A DNA stretch of 64,000 nucleotides from the NCBI GenBank assembly GCA_024663395.1, contig JANFAH010000067.1:218132-282131 (forward strand). Direction: 5' to 3'. A program made the translations under genes and the position numbers. The notes under the pieces are model-generated. The model saw only the letters and a program-made list of their open reading frames with translations, was not told the DNA's origin and made no database searches. Numbering within the stretch: the stretch's first letter is position 1; every line of letters begins with the position of its first letter. The stretch is from Pisolithus tinctorius (lineage: Eukaryota > Basidiomycota > Agaricomycetes > Boletales > Pisolithaceae). Below are positions 49,401-64,000 of the stretch, piece by piece.

Positions 49401-52400
49401 GCAAGGCTACCACTAGCATTGCCAACTAGGCATCCAAAGTTGGTATCAATCCGGAATATTTGGCAAAGGAACCGCTTGTTCGCGGGACCCGATATATTGA
49501 CCGTGACCTTCACGTGATCGCCTTGCCTCGCGAATGACACATTCCCTTCTGGTATAAGCAAGAGTCGCTGGACGCCTTCATCAACTAAATTGGCCTTAGG
49601 TCGCAAAACCAGCTTGTTTGCTAGCCCGATCAACGTTCCTGCAGATTGGCTTTCGTCGTACACCATTCCACGAGGATTACAGCACTCCAACTCCCAGTCA
49701 TCGTTAACAAAGAAAGAAAGACCGTAGCGCGGTAAGTTGACAGACACCCTTGAATTTTCTAGCGTGATAATGATGTTCCGGGGATTTTCTAAAAGTTGAA
49801 GCCGCTCAGACAACATCCGCCAGGTTTCACTGCGAACATCAAAGAGAGTGGTATCTCCTTTAATCATCGAATGACATCCAGGTGAAAAGTGAAGCGTCCA
49901 GTTGTCGGGAGACGACCCCCACAAATTCTCTATAGGGCGAACTTCCATCGTGTGAGTCGTAAGATTGATCCAGTGCACGTGGTTCTCAACCAGTGCAGTG
50001 GGGAGATCGGATGCCAACTTCTGAAGAGGAATCAATTCGAAAACGTCCGGGTCAGCTTCTTTTTGGGCCTGAATTATCAACCCATTCGATCCCATTCGGA
50101 AGTAAACCTACAGGACCAATCTTAGCTCTCTGTAGATACAAATCGACACGGAAACCTACCCGATATTCGTCAATCAAACCGCGAGTGACGTAGTCCATTC
50201 CTGCCAAATCACCTGGAAGGACGTCCGGTGCTTGCTGCTGAAAGTCAGTATACGAAATAGACTAGTGTCAACACACATACAGCACCAAAAAGCAAGGTAA
50301 AAATCGGATCTGTCCTGATCTCATCCGGTAGTCTTCCCATCGGCCGCCCGTCCACCAATAAAGTACCGTTGAGGATATCGAAGTGCACTTGTTGTGAATG
50401 CTGGGCTTCGGAGCTGGTCGTATTGGTGGTGAACCAACTACAATTACCAGTGCCCGCTTTTTGCCATTGCGAGCCTCTGCGGTACCCTGGCCATAAGTGT
50501 TTAATCCCGAGATCAATGCCATCATTCCCCTCCAGGATCATAGTGCCCACAAGTTCCTCCAGTTTCCATGATAGGCGACAGTCACGTTCCATAAGGAGCC
50601 TTGACATTTCATGACGGGCACTGAACTGCGGAGGGGTGTTGTTATTGATGACCACCGCACAGCACAGTAGAATCTCCAGAGCTCTGGTAGAGTCGAGAAG
50701 CTTCGTTATGTCGTCAGGACCCACATCAAAAGTGCTACGGCAGATGGCTGCCGAGTCACGAAGGCGTCCTCGAAGTTGTTCCTTCTCAACCTCGCACGTG
50801 GTCTGCTCCAGTTTGTGAAAGAGTTCCAGTACCCAAGTGAACGTCTTCTCCCGAACGGTGCGGAGTAGCTCGAGAGCTCGATGATAGCTATGGTCTTGGA
50901 CTGCAGGTCTCGCAGAAAGCATCCTAGCGACCACAAATGAAACTGTATCCATTGTCGTACCCTCCAACCAGTTTCCCGACACAGTCGACACAAGGGTTTC
51001 AAGTTCGCCCAGGAACGAGTGACGGAAATGCGTATGTTGCAGCTCAACATGCCATACCAACTTCCTATCATCTGATATTGGTCCAACTTGGCTGACTGCC
51101 TGAGCGAAACAGTATGTGGACTTCGTCACGACGGAGGGTCAACGTATTGGCACGAATCTCCCGCAAGATATTGAGCCACTGTAAAGAGGGACCACTGCGT
51201 AGGTGGCCATACGCTATGAACTCGTGAATAGAAAGCTCTTTGTCACAGTTGGCCTGGTTGCACAACACCTGATTTGAGGTGTGCGCTGTATACCGAAGAT
51301 AGTCCTGTAAGTTTTGATACGGACCTCGTGGGAGCTGATGGGAACAAGGGCCAGATATATCCACGGTGCCGAAGGCATCAGTGACAGAGACATGGGAACG
51401 TTTGTCGTAGTAGTAAAAGTTAAGTCCGTTGTCGACGCAGACCTGTGCTCTCATCGGTTGGTACATAGGTTGACCGGTAGTGAGAGTGTATGAAGGGTTT
51501 CGTGTCGGAAGCCTAGCGTGACACGAGTTCCTCGTGTGTTCGGTGTAGTAGGAGCCTAGCGCAAAATATCCTTCTAGACAAGTATGAGGATGTTCCCAGC
51601 GTCAGCTGCGGAGAGCAGATATCAATAAGAAGGAGACAAATGACCGAACGCCACATATCGAAAGCAGGTGGGCGATTTAGCTCGAAGACAACTACTGCGA
51701 CACGATAAAAATCCTCCGGGAGGGGCCATTCGTGTACCGTGATCCCGATTTTCGACTCGGCTTCAAGGCGACACTTCCTGCAATCATAACTGTGGTAGCT
51801 TCTTCCACGATAATCAACAGAGTATTCATGATTCATGCCTGCAGCTCGCCCTATGATATTGTAGTAGCGCTCGACCGACCGCCTGAGCTCATTAACCTTT
51901 TCCCGACGGTCCTGACGAGTGGCGTCGACGATGCGGTCCCTCAAGGCTTGCAAGTGAGAATCTTGTTGGAAGTAGCGCACTGCGAAGTTGCTACAGTCCG
52001 CCCGGTCCGAGAATACAGACCGCCCATTTATAGCTTCAGAGTGACGCTTGCGAATGTAATCAGATGCGAGGCAAAGCCGCTGGATGTCATGCGCATCTCG
52101 AAGGAGTAATTGCTCCAGGAGAGAGATAGGTATTTCAGGGGAGTATTCAAGGAGCATGGGAATCTTGCCGTATGACGAGTTTGTCGATTGCAACCCATAA
52201 TTCGATGACGGTAAGAAACATTCGTGAGAAGTCTTCTGGATTGCCTTTGTAGGTTTCACTAGCTGCCGACGCATACATGCTGGCTAGGAGCTCCAGCTTC
52301 GCGCATGCTGCATCGGCGTCATCTTCCAAGGCGCCGGCAACCCAATCATCAATGCTATGGCTAACCTCGCGTTCTACATCGTAGAGTGTCAAACGAGGGT

Positions 52401-55400
52401 ACGCTTTGTAGGTATCCCGGAAGAAGTCGCCAGTTTTCGACAGAAAGTTTTCCAAACTACCACGTAAGCGGCGGCCGGTCACAAAACCGGCAGGACGCGA
52501 AGTGGAAGCCGCTTGGATTCAAGACTGTTACTGATATATTCGTGACTATCAAGTAGCGAGAGCTGGGTGTCAGTCTGGAAGTTAAGGGATTGGGGATTCC
52601 ACGTTGGCGTAAAGGCATCGCGTTCCTGCACTTGCTTCCACCTTTCATCCAGTAGAGTGCGAACGTTCGCGCATGTCTCTAGCACGGCGGCTGACAACCA
52701 AATTGGGGCTGAATCTCCCAACTTCGTCAGGCGGCGACTAATTTTGGCAGATATCCAGTGCAAGACGTCATCGGACATTCTGGCATGCAGAGCTTCGCCG
52801 GCGAGTCTGTTCATAAAGAATAACATGAATTTCTTGTATCCGCCGTCTAATCCAAGGTCATTTCCTGATAGCGTAGTTTGCAGTACGACTCTGATCATCA
52901 GCCAGAGTGAAGAGCGGCGCCAAGGGAGACGAGCATCGTGCCATACGACGTCATCACCAATACGTTTATTGATTCGCTGCACATCGGCAGGCTTGCCAAC
53001 AGCTCGTAGGATGCCAGTCAGCAGCTCCGTTATATACCGAGGGTGCAGCTGTATCCCGTTCTTCGGAAACCAGTGGAACCCTGCCTTGCAGGTGGTAGGA
53101 GCCTGCGTCAAGACTGTCTTTGTCCATCTCGCAGAGGAAATGAGCAAGTTCGAGGCGGAATACAGCGTCGTCAAAAACCACGTTTGGAACGGCAATCGCC
53201 GGGCCCGGGTATGAACACACAAGTTTACCGCAGGAACCCATGACCGCCGCCGCAGTGGGGGACACTTCGAATGACTTCCGCGATGGTTTGCCTCTGCACC
53301 TCGTCGAAACACAACAGCCTGCGTTCTGAGCGCGGATAAGATAGCTGACAACATCTATATAACGGAGTCAGCACGAGCAAAAGATGCCTTGCGACATACA
53401 GTACATACCTCCTGCTGTCATAGATTCCAGCTGAGACGCCACACAACTTTCTTCTAACTGATGAAAACAAATCGCCTCGCAGAGATTTCTCAACAACTTC
53501 TTCGTGCATTCCCAATGAGTTTTTGCAAGGATGATCGAGGTTCCTATCAAACTCGAATGCCGAGTCGCGTACTGCTTCGGATAGAGCAAGATCATTGAAG
53601 TGAGAATGGTCATCTCCGTTAGGAAGTTGCAGAGGACAAAAAACATGCGTGACTTTGTACTGCAATGTCATATGTATTTATTTGAAGGGCGAGCTCGTTC
53701 AGCGGCCAAGTAGCAAACGGATGGGCAACCTTAGGGAATTAGACGTGAGAGGCAATGAAAGCAGCACGCACTACCCTGAGTTTATATACGTCTGGTACGG
53801 CCTTGAGGCTGTTCACTTCTAATAGGTCGACGTTTGCGGTGCAACTGTATAAGGAAGAACTCACGTTAATAGAAGCATGGCGAAAGAACGTACACCGCTG
53901 ACTCGTTTTCGCCATCCGACATGGACAGAGTCCACTCATTCTTAATTATCGTGATTGAGGTAAGTCCAATTCTTCTCTTTGAGCGCGAGTTCGTATGCCA
54001 CGGGAACCCTGGAAAGGCGTGCGCTGACCGTCTTTCAAACACGATCCCCGTGTGTGGCAGTAGTATCTCGTGGTGGACATGCGGAGGAAGGCCTGGAGTC
54101 AGGGTTAGGGTACGCCTAATGCGAGACGATCCCCCGCTCGCTGAGAAAGAGCATGCTGCTCAACATAACACCTGTCCTGTGTAGATGTATGTACTGAATG
54201 TACATGCACAGGCTTCGTCTTGCAGCAAAAGCTCAGCGCTGGGATGCAGAATCAACATCAACTGAGGTACACACTATCATAATTACATAAGCACCCGATT
54301 TCAAGTCGGCCTACAGGAAGTACCGCTAGTCCCATGATCAGACTTCCTTTGTGTGATGCCATAACCCACAACCCACAAGAGAAAAATGAACCTACTTGGA
54401 TCATTTAGAACGGCTGCTCGGCAAGTACCTCCGACACCTTCACCACGAGTTCATCTCTCCTTCTCAATTCGGCTGCGAAATATGCCTTGTGACCATTCGT
54501 CCCACCTACACCTTTGCTCCTCACAGTCTGCGCGATAGTATCGTATGCCTCAGGACCTGTGTTTCCGTGGACAATGCATGTGAAGTCCCGCTGCCGATTA
54601 TAGATCAGTAGACCTGTTGTAGACGACAATGGAACCTGGATCTTGATGATCATACGTCGGTTTTCAGGCGATAGCATTTGAGTCCCAGGTCTTTCTGCGC
54701 TTTTTCCACTTCTCGACAGACCAAGGTATCCCCGCGCGAAATCAGCTGTTGAGTAGGCCACCGTATCGTCGTAGAACTGAGGCTTTAAAGTAACAGTCGT
54801 CGATGGCGAGAAAGCATGACAATTGGGCCGATGAGTAGACCAGTGCGCTCCTTCGTGGCCTACATGAGTCGAACTTGTAGAGAGAAAACAAGTATCTCAC
54901 TTTGGCATTCAACAGAGCAGTAACGGACCGTGTGACATCTTGCGCATTGTCTTAGACCGCTCTGCTCGGTCCGACAGTTTTCACACCGCTTCCTCGCTTC
55001 GCACGGTGCAGGCCCCGCCCCTGCTTGCTTTCTCTCCCATTTTCTGATCGTAGCTGTTACCTCAGCACCGAAAACGACATACATCTTTTTCGGTGAATCT
55101 CCGTTTGCATCCTCGACGTCCATTTTTGCTCCATGTTCCATAAGTAAGTCCGTGAGCTCTGCATCTCCACCCTGCAGTGCGAAAAACAGTGGAACTTCGC
55201 CATAGCGATTCTGAGAATTTGCATTTGCACCGCGCTGCAGCAGGAGCTTCGCAAATTGCAGTTTGATATCTGGCGGGGTACATGCATGATGGAGTGCTGT
55301 GTGACCAGCGATATCTGGCACGTCAAGTGGCGCGCCAGACTGGACAAGGTATTCCACGATTTTGAAGTGCTCCGGATTGCAGGGAGGGAAGCAATGGTGT

Positions 55401-58400
55401 CTATTGACCCCAAGCACTGCTAGAGAAACGTACCCAAGTTGGAAGGGAGTCTCTGTGCCCTTAATGTCCGGTGCGTCGGCCCTTGACAACACCTTCAGTA
55501 GTTGGTGAGTCGACGCTCACATCAAAACGATCACAACAGCCATTCACCTCTTTCACAGCATCCAATGAGTGTCCCATCATACATGCCCTTGCGAGCGGCG
55601 AGAGTTTGAACAGATCAAGCATTGCCCATGCTATGGGTAGTCGGTTAGTCAGCAGTCCAATAGAAACTTCAGCAAGTCCGGCCAGGAAATGGGAGGCATC
55701 AATCAATGTAAGCTACGCACCTGTTTGGAACATCTGTCGAAGCTGGTTGCCGCCCATTTGTGAACTGATAAACCCCGGTTGATCAAGTATGCTTTGCATG
55801 TCAGCGGTAATAGCAAGTCCGCCGTCATTAATATTCTGTTTCTCTGTAGGGTCTAAGGATATTGAGGGTATGCATTGGAACGCAATGCGCCTTACGAGGA
55901 ACGCATGATAAATCTACAGAACGAACTTAAAATTGTCAACAAAAAGAGCGAGTACTTGGCTATATGCTGTGGGATCGCACCTGGACAGGTAAAAGAAAGG
56001 ACTTCAAGTTGCCTGAGTTCGGTTGAAGAAAGTCAAGAGAGAAATCGCGGACGACTCTCTGCTCAGGTGAGAGGCAAACACGTGCCTCGTCAGATTTCGA
56101 CCGTCGGCCCGATGGCAACATCATGCCTTGCGCTAGGCTGCCGGAGGGGACCTTTCCGACGTGTCTGCAAGTAAGTAGACATGGGGGACGCAATTCCTCC
56201 CACCATAGCCCATACTCAGACAAGGGCATCAGAAATGTGCACTGCCAACATGATGCTCCATGTACCTCAGCAATGCCAGGGCGGCGGCGAAAGACGCGCC
56301 CAAGGCTTCTCACACAATATACCCCATTGCAACGACTCACAAGGCTATCAACAAGGATTACTCAACTTGTGCTAAATGTGTACTGGGGTACCCGAGCTCC
56401 ACCCTGAACGCTTGACTAGGGGTGTTTAAGCGACAAGGCTACTAGCGAACCATTCTGATACTTCCCCGCAGCGCCTGCGCACGATGAAAGTAGGCATTGA
56501 CATCCTCGTTCCCTGTTGGATGGGGGTTAATGAGATGCGAACAACGAAGCGGAAGTCTGATCGGCTGGTGGTGAAACGTCCAATTCCAGAATCGCATATA
56601 TTTCAGCGGCGGGAATGCTGTCCCGATCTACTTGTGATGTGAAGTTCCTGTGCGTTCTGTCATGCTCGGGCGCTTGGACTGCTGACAAGTACACAGGCTG
56701 TCAGTTTCACCACCATTTCTACTTTCCAACTGAACCAGACATTGTACAGGTCCCTTGCGGCTCGTGTCCCAAAGAACTTGTCGAAAGGTAACTACCTGTA
56801 ACGGTTTAGACAGGTATGTTATGTAAATTTTTCGGATTATCGCCCCGTTACCTACGGACGGACTTGCCTGCAGGTTCTAGTGAGGCTGTTCTCGGCCTTA
56901 ATACATCAGGATCGTTCCCGGTCTAGCACTTATGAGTGATGTCCATTCCCTTTTTGTACACCCCCTCTGAGAACATACACGCCGCAGATAAGCAATAGTG
57001 CGTGTCTCACTTGTCCCTTTCCCTTTCCCTTTCCCTTTCCCGTGGTGTCACCTCATCATTGCATGCCTCGAGTCCCTCGTCGCTGCTGACGATGTTCAAC
57101 GCCTATGGCTCAGGTTCACGTATCGACGTCACGCATGACGAGCGTATGTACAATCAACGTGGATGTTTCCCGCAGTCAGGCAGGCGCACAAGATGTATAG
57201 GGTTCGTGCCAGAAACCCCTTCTGCTGATGATACATAGTCTGATCGGAGCTCAGAGGTGTCACCCTGAACTTGGAAAACCCGCTGCGGGGTATTGCTCAT
57301 GAGCACCTTATGACGGAGGTCGAAATATTTGCTCGAGAAAGGGGGTTGATGCATATACTTGGCGAATTGAAAAAAGGTGCTCTTCTCGCCCAGGACTCTC
57401 AAGGTGACTACATGCTTCGTTGTCCTTGCTCCCTTGTCATTGACTGTGCATGTTCACAGCCTACAAGCGCTATAGTATCTATTCGGACACAGATATCAAG
57501 TGTTTGGAGGACGAGGTGCACCACAAGTGGTCTCAAACTGGCGCGCTCTACTACGTGGGTCTCGTACTTGACGGACGCGGCAGCATCAATTACCTAACGC
57601 TACACAGGTGGTTGTTATGTCCTCACTGGCTGCTGCAATCCAGGGCATGGATGAAACTGTGGTCAATGGCGCTCAACTACTGTACGCCAAACAATTTGGT
57701 ATTTACTCTGCTAGTGGTACGTTTTATGCCTCATTTTTCCGCCACTTCCTAATCAAACTTTAGCGCTCCCAAGTCGTGAAAGTTGGTTGGTTGGTGTCGT
57801 TAATTCTGCACCGTATCTGTAGGCCATGGTCACACGTTTCCCATCCCCACACGCTTATGCTCCCGGACCAGATGCTGCGCAACATTTTCATGCTGGTTGA
57901 CCTATCCAATGAACCAATGGCTTGGACGGAGGAAGACCATATTCGTCACTTGTTTGATCTCATTCGTCACCTGTGTCTGGTCTGCCTTGACTGGTAGCTG
58001 GTGGCATCTCTTCATCGCAAGATTTTTCCTTGGTGTCGGCATTGGTCCAAAGTCTGCAACAGTCCCAGTGTATGCTGCAGAATGTTCCCCGGCCGCAATC
58101 CGTGGAGCACTTGTCATGATGTGGCAAATGTGGACAGCGTTTGGCATCTTTCTGGGCACTTTGGTTGATCTTGCCTTCTACTATATTCCAAATCGAGGTG
58201 GTATCGAAGGTCTCAACTGGCGCTTGATGCTCGCCGCTGCAGGTATCCCTGGGCTGATAGTCTGCCTACAAGCCCCATTTGCACCAGAGTCTCCTCGTTG
58301 GCTGATCAGTAAGGGTCGCTACGAGGACGCCTTCAATGAACTCTGTCGCCTTCGTTTTTCGCGCGTGCAGGCTGCGCGTGATTTGTATTATATCCATGTC

Positions 58401-61400
58401 TTGTTGGAAGCAGAAAACGAGATGAAAAAAGGCAGGAATCGTGTGGTAGAAATGTTCACGATTCCACGGAACAGGAACGCGGCGTTGGCAAGTTGGATAG
58501 TTATGTTTGCTCAACAATTCTGCGGGGTAAACGTGATCGGCGCGTCTGATTCCATCCTTTTTTGGCCGTAGTCTCATCGTTTTTGTAGCATACTATTCAT
58601 CAAATATATTCTCCCAGTCGGGCTTCTCAGACCCTGCCGCCCTGGCAGCGTCGCTCGGCTTTGGGGCCTTGAACTGGCTATTCGCTCTCCCCGCTGTCTT
58701 CACGGTGGGTTCACTTATGAAGTAGTTGCATGGTGTTTCATTGATCCATCCGGTAGATTGATACCTTTGGACGCCGTAATCTACTCCTGACCACTTTCCC
58801 GTGCATGGCCATCTGTTTATTGATAACCGGATCCGCTTTCTGGATTACTTCTAAGAATGGACGGCTTGCGGGTGTCACCATAGGAATGTGTAAGCTCCCG
58901 GCATTTACAGGCATCCCAATAACTCACGTTCTTCAAGATCTCTTTACTATATTCTATTCTCCTGGAGAAGGCCCCGTTCCGTTCGTCTACTCCGCCGAGG
59001 CGTTCCCCTTGTATATTCGAGATATTGGCATGTCCTTTGCAACGGCAACGACATGGTTCTGGAATTTCACGCTATCCGTCACGTGGCCCTCGATGTCAAA
59101 TGCATTCAAACCTCAAGGTGCTTTTGGGTGGTATGCGGCATGGTGCATGATTCTTTGGGTTCTCATCCTCCTGTTCGTGCGGGAGACCAAGGGAAAAACT
59201 CTCGAGGAACTGGATCAAGTCTTCTCAATACCCGCCAAGACACATGCTATTTACGGGATCAAACAGATCATGTATGGAATCAAGAAGTATTTCTTGTTTC
59301 AGAGCCCACCCCCGGTAGATCTTTACGAGATGGCAGTGGAAAACGAGAAGTGTGCTGCCAGGCGTGAGGGTCCCCAGAATCATGTACAGTAGTTATTCCC
59401 AGCTTCGATCGGACGGGCAGTTTAAGAGATAGCGCTGACTTGATAGGCATTGCAGATGATGATTGGTCTACTTACGATGACGATACAATGCACTGTATTT
59501 GTAGCTCTTCGTGTCTCTTGTCGGCGTGATTGTTGATACCTTACACGCGCAGACAACGCGACGCTTCCCCATCGCTGCTACCCCTGTCGCCGTCGTGCCA
59601 CTGGCAGTCGATCACTGAGATGTCCATGATAGTGGTAAGTCAAGACACATCCGGGCACTCAGAATAAGGCCTAGTTACCTTGCAAGCAAGGTTTCTACCG
59701 GGGTCATAATTGCGTGGGAGCCAACTCACCACAGAAATTCTTTCCATTTCCGGACCTCCGTGTGAACATTGAGGGTCCAAGGGTCCAATACCGAGAATAC
59801 TTCATTAGCGACCAATGCACAACTGCGGGAACTCGACAGAAAAGTCTATTGTACAGTCCATCAGCGAGAATACATCATACGCATCGAACACACAACTGCG
59901 AGAACTCAACATACCTTATTGTAGTGTCCGACAGCGAGAATACATCTTAGGCGCCCGACGGACAACTGTGAGAACTCGACAGAAAAGTCTACAGTCACCT
60001 TGTTTACAAGGTCACTCCACCCCGAAATTTGTAACGTTTTTTTGGTCAGCCGCAATTATCATATTTTGGGTCTCAGCACTGTACTCCGCTGCTCCGCGAC
60101 TCCGAAGTGGGTGAACGGGCTCGATTTCGTCACAGTCCAGCATGTTCCTGTCTGTTGCTTTGCGTACGGGTGCGAGCGCGGTAAACAAGGTGCCTGCCGT
60201 GCAAAACGGCCTTATTCTAGTACTACATAGAACCTGTGAAAGCCGGTAAGTAAGACGCAAGCATGGCAAAAGCAAGGTTAGCGCCGACGCAGGCGGCACT
60301 TCCCGAGTAACTGGGAGTATTAGGTACGGCCTCTGTAAGCGGCATCTTCTCCGACTCTTGAAGGGGCTTCCCGATCAGTTTTCGAAGGTGTAGAGGAAAA
60401 TCCGCCCTGCGTCAATTGGTCGCCCACACGTGGACAAGATCCTCGGTGTCAACTTTATCAACTATACGGCATATGGAAAATCAGTGGTTGGGAGATACAT
60501 GGGCAGTGGCTTACGTCGGGGTCATTTTGCAGATGCACTGAATAAGACGATAGCTTGCAAGTCCATGGAATCCACCTCGAGGCATAATATGCGAAATGTA
60601 GAAGTCACTTTTGTTTCGAAACACTCGTCGTTTATTGGTCCAAGTTGCTTCGCGAGCAACTCGGACCCATAAATCGGCAAGTGGCCGGTCCTCGCAAGTG
60701 ACAGGATTCAGCAGCTGAATAGAGGTGAGTATTGAAAGGTTGGGAATGCGAATTTACTCACACTCAAACAGCCCACAACAACGACAGAACGTAGACAGGC
60801 GTGTGATATTAAGTGATCAAGCGTATACGCTGATACAGGTGACCAACAGAGAGAGAGAGAGAAACGAGAGAAAGAAGATATGACCCGTGAACACAGACAG
60901 CACCAGTACATATATATACCCTCAGAGTCCAAACAGCGCAACACAGGAGGGATCTGCATGCTCGGACAAAAGCGCAATAGGAGGTGTGATAGTGTGATGT
61001 GTTAGCATGAGCGACGTCGATAGTGTGAGTGGCATGTGGCATGTTAGTGGTAAGCGTACGCTTACATAGGCATTGACGGTAACCGCTGAAGCTGAATCCA
61101 ACAGTTCACAAGCAGCTTCAGACGCGTGATAAAGCAATTCTTGGACCTGTGAGATACTGTAGGTGATTGTCTGAGTCTGACGGATGCAGTACACATTGGC
61201 TGATTTCTGAACTAAAAGATACATGAGTTCAGGCATGAGTAATTTATGGAGCATTTGGATATGGCGACTGTTGGAGGCGTAAGACAAGTCTCCTTTCCCG
61301 ACACTGCATGCTAGGGGGTTTCCAAAAGAGGCAGAGCGTTCAGGGGGAGCAGCCGCATACCTCTGGGCTGGAACGAAACTCGCGTTTGGCATATCTGTGT

Positions 61401-64000
61401 ACCTATGACGTGCCAAGAAGGCGAACTACCTTTGGCTTCATACTACTGATCCGCCAGATGACCGCAAACAATCGACTCGGAACGATGCTCCATGCATCGT
61501 TGCCATAACAGCGCTGTGTCAGGGTGGTCGTGTGTCGCGGCCCTGCAAAACGAAGATGTCATGCTTGTCTTGTGTCAGTGGTCTGGAAATACAGAAGAAC
61601 ACAAGACGTTCACTCTTCACTTCATTACACATTCGTGCTCTCTCCACTGCCCCACATGCAGGCTCCTCGCCGCGGAAACTATCGCGCTCCAACCACTGAC
61701 AATCGCCACCCTGCAGCTGGCATACCTCCAACGCACGGCAAATGCTATTCTGATACCTCACTTTCGGCGACACTCAAGGACCCCAATGGAGGCGTCATTT
61801 AAGCGTCGTGTACTTTAAGCCCAGCGTGGATATCCTTTGACCGGCATTGCACCTCCATGCGACGACCCTTGGAACGACTCAGGTTCAACGGAAACGTTGT
61901 GCATGACTCGCTTCCAATTGGTTTCTGTAGGTTGCTAAGGCGTGTGTTGACTCCATGAAGCTTTGATATTTGGTGTGGCAGCTTTGCTAATTGACATCGA
62001 AGCATGCACAGTACCGTACCGTCACGCGTAACGAACGAACGCAGCAAGTTTAGACGGAGAGAATGCGACGCATCGACGTTCCCAGCTTGACTTGTCTTCA
62101 TGGCTGAGCTCGGCACTCGCAAACAGGGGCGACGGCATTTGTGCACTACGCAGGGACCTGAAAGGCTGCGAACATTGGAAACGAATTCAGCTGATTATCG
62201 GACGCCGCACTGCGATCCTAAGGGACCCGGTTCACTTCAAACTTGACTTGGTCACTTCAGAATTTCTTTCTGAGTTGTCCATCATTTCGGCCCTTGCCCT
62301 AGGGCGTGCTAGAATGGCAGATAAATCTGGAACACCCTACCCTCGCCCCGGCTGCCAAGATTTAAATATGATGATCGAGGAACGATACGAACTTTCTACC
62401 ACAGACTTGATGCGCCCACAGTTTTCGGGGTACGTCTTGACATATCGCGCAGTGACACTTGATATTGTCAACTTTTCAAGATTCGTCTACGACAATTGCT
62501 GATTTTTCTCCACTTAGGTCTACTTGCCAACCGACCAGCTCCATTTACGGCACACCAATCGTCCCGACCCAAGGACCTCGTGACAGCAACCGGTCCCTCA
62601 TTCTTGTCTGTTATGAAATAACTGCAGCGCTTTCGGTAGTTGATCCGCTGCAAGCAAGGCCACCAGCCGACAACCGGCAACGATCGAGCTGAGTGGTAGT
62701 TCCCCGTCCATCCTTCGATGGAAATATCGCTCAATGAAAACATGCACAAGCAGTTCCGTAATATCACCGCAATGTGCAGTCGACTCCCTTAGCAGATTTA
62801 ACGCCATCTGTTACACCGTGAACAACAGACGAAAGCACAGATGAAACGCACACCATCTGGGACTTCTAACTTTGTACCTAAATTCTGCCTCGTGGACTAC
62901 AGCTCGGTTTGGGCCGGCTGAATCGGCTCTGGAAGTTGACAACGCTGTGCCGCTGGTTTCGAGTGTTGCCTCGTGTTAATCGTGCTGTCCACTTGCCTCG
63001 TTCCAGATTCACACCCTGTTGGTGGTGGTGTCTGTGTCACAGGCCCAATCGCCGATCTGGCCTTTGCAAGACCCCCTTACGCCGCCCCCTGTTCAATTCT
63101 TCATATGATTGCCCCGGAGTCAAATGGCTTATGAGAGGGCCGCGAGGTTGCCGTGTGCGTGCTTGAAGTCCGCAGTGGGCTTTAAAGCCATGCATTCTTC
63201 AGGGTGTTAGCAAGCATTCCGTTTTCCATCCAACCGAACTACGCTACAATCGTCGTTTCCCGTGCTCCCTTCCTGTTCTTTCTGAAGTCATCTGCAAACT
63301 GAAGAGATGCTCGAAGCTTTCAAGATCAAGAGTTCGATCTTAGCCCAATCTACGAAGGATGGGAGAACCCTCCCATGTTCTACGGAGATTCCAAGCGGGA
63401 CATGTCCGTAGACGACTGGCTCGAGAAAATTAGAGCTGGTTGTGTCGAACGCAAGGTGCCGGAGGAGTACTGGCATAAGGTTGCCCAGCACTACCTCGGC
63501 GACAAAGCCAAAGCGCGTTTGGTAGAGTTAAAGAATGTCATGGCTCAGATGAACGGGGGCAAGTACCGTGGAGTTGGAAGAAATTTAAGATTGCAATGAA
63601 GAATATGGGTTGTAAGTTGTCCGCTTTCTTTGGTTAGACGTCGTTTTGGGCATTACTAACGCCGATCGTCCTGTATTAGGGGAAATCGATATGCATGCAA
63701 CGACCCCTGTGGAGGTCCAGCAGAAATCCTCCCATCTTGGAACTTTCTGGCTAACTCGTCGACGATCCTCCTCCAAGAGTAGCACTCGCTCGACGTCGTC
63801 AGCATCTTCGAAAGAGAAGGAGGTTATCGAGATTGTTAGAGCCGACCCTCCTCAACCCCCTCCAAAAGATCGACCAAACCCGGTTAAGATGCTCTCCGAA
63901 ACCGCGGTAAATGTTGCTACCTCTGCATTCAAGCACCGCTCACCGCAGCGTGCGAACACGACGGGTCCTGCAGTCGCCACTGCTCCGTCGTCATCATCCC

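Overview
The window looks like nuclear DNA of a filamentous basidiomycete (Agaricomycetes). The evidence is: genes with many 45-65 base introns and CTNAC-like branch points, a TTAGGG telomere-type motif, Plavaka-type and tnp2-type transposases, and host genes typical of mushroom genomes (a giant DUF6606/DUF3638/DUF3645 protein, an ankyrin-MYND protein, multi-exon MFS transporters). No species is assigned.

Two compartments meet at about 34.3 kb. Left of it (1-34,300) is a graveyard of nested transposable elements in which CG dinucleotides are almost absent (often none per 60 bases). Right of it (34,300-64,000) CG is common and ordinary multi-exon genes appear. Several element genes on the left carry TGA stops where the family has arginine, the signature of CGA to TGA change by deamination of methylated CpG.

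Left compartment: copies of one long LTR-like repeat (called R1 here; 1.67-1.86 kb full length) are inserted into genes of other elements: a kinase-like gene, a zinc-finger gene, a Plavaka transposase, tnp2 transposases and a Ty3/gypsy reverse transcriptase. Other contents are a 217-base Tc1/mariner-type MITE, a PIF/Harbinger element with TIRs, a 3-base target duplication, transposase and Myb-like partner (19,077-22,188), a Penelope-like reverse transcriptase relic with an interstitial TTAGGG tract 1.6 kb upstream, three solo LTRs with target duplications, several minisatellites, and a tandem array of tiny exons and introns on the minus strand.

Right compartment, in order: an SVOP-like MFS transporter (+), two tandem related membrane-protein genes (+), an Rtt106/Pob3-type histone chaperone gene (-), a truncated inverted duplicate of an ankyrin-MYND/DUF3638 segment (+), the giant DUF6606/DUF3638/DUF3645 gene (-, 9.7 kb), the ankyrin-MYND gene (-), a sugar transporter (+), a stretch with no confident gene, and the 5' part of an uncharacterised gene running off the end (+). 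Single-base frame breaks cluster in the 5' third of the giant gene and occur in the ankyrin-MYND and last genes, so these are either decaying or carry uncorrected sequence errors; the two transporters read cleanly.
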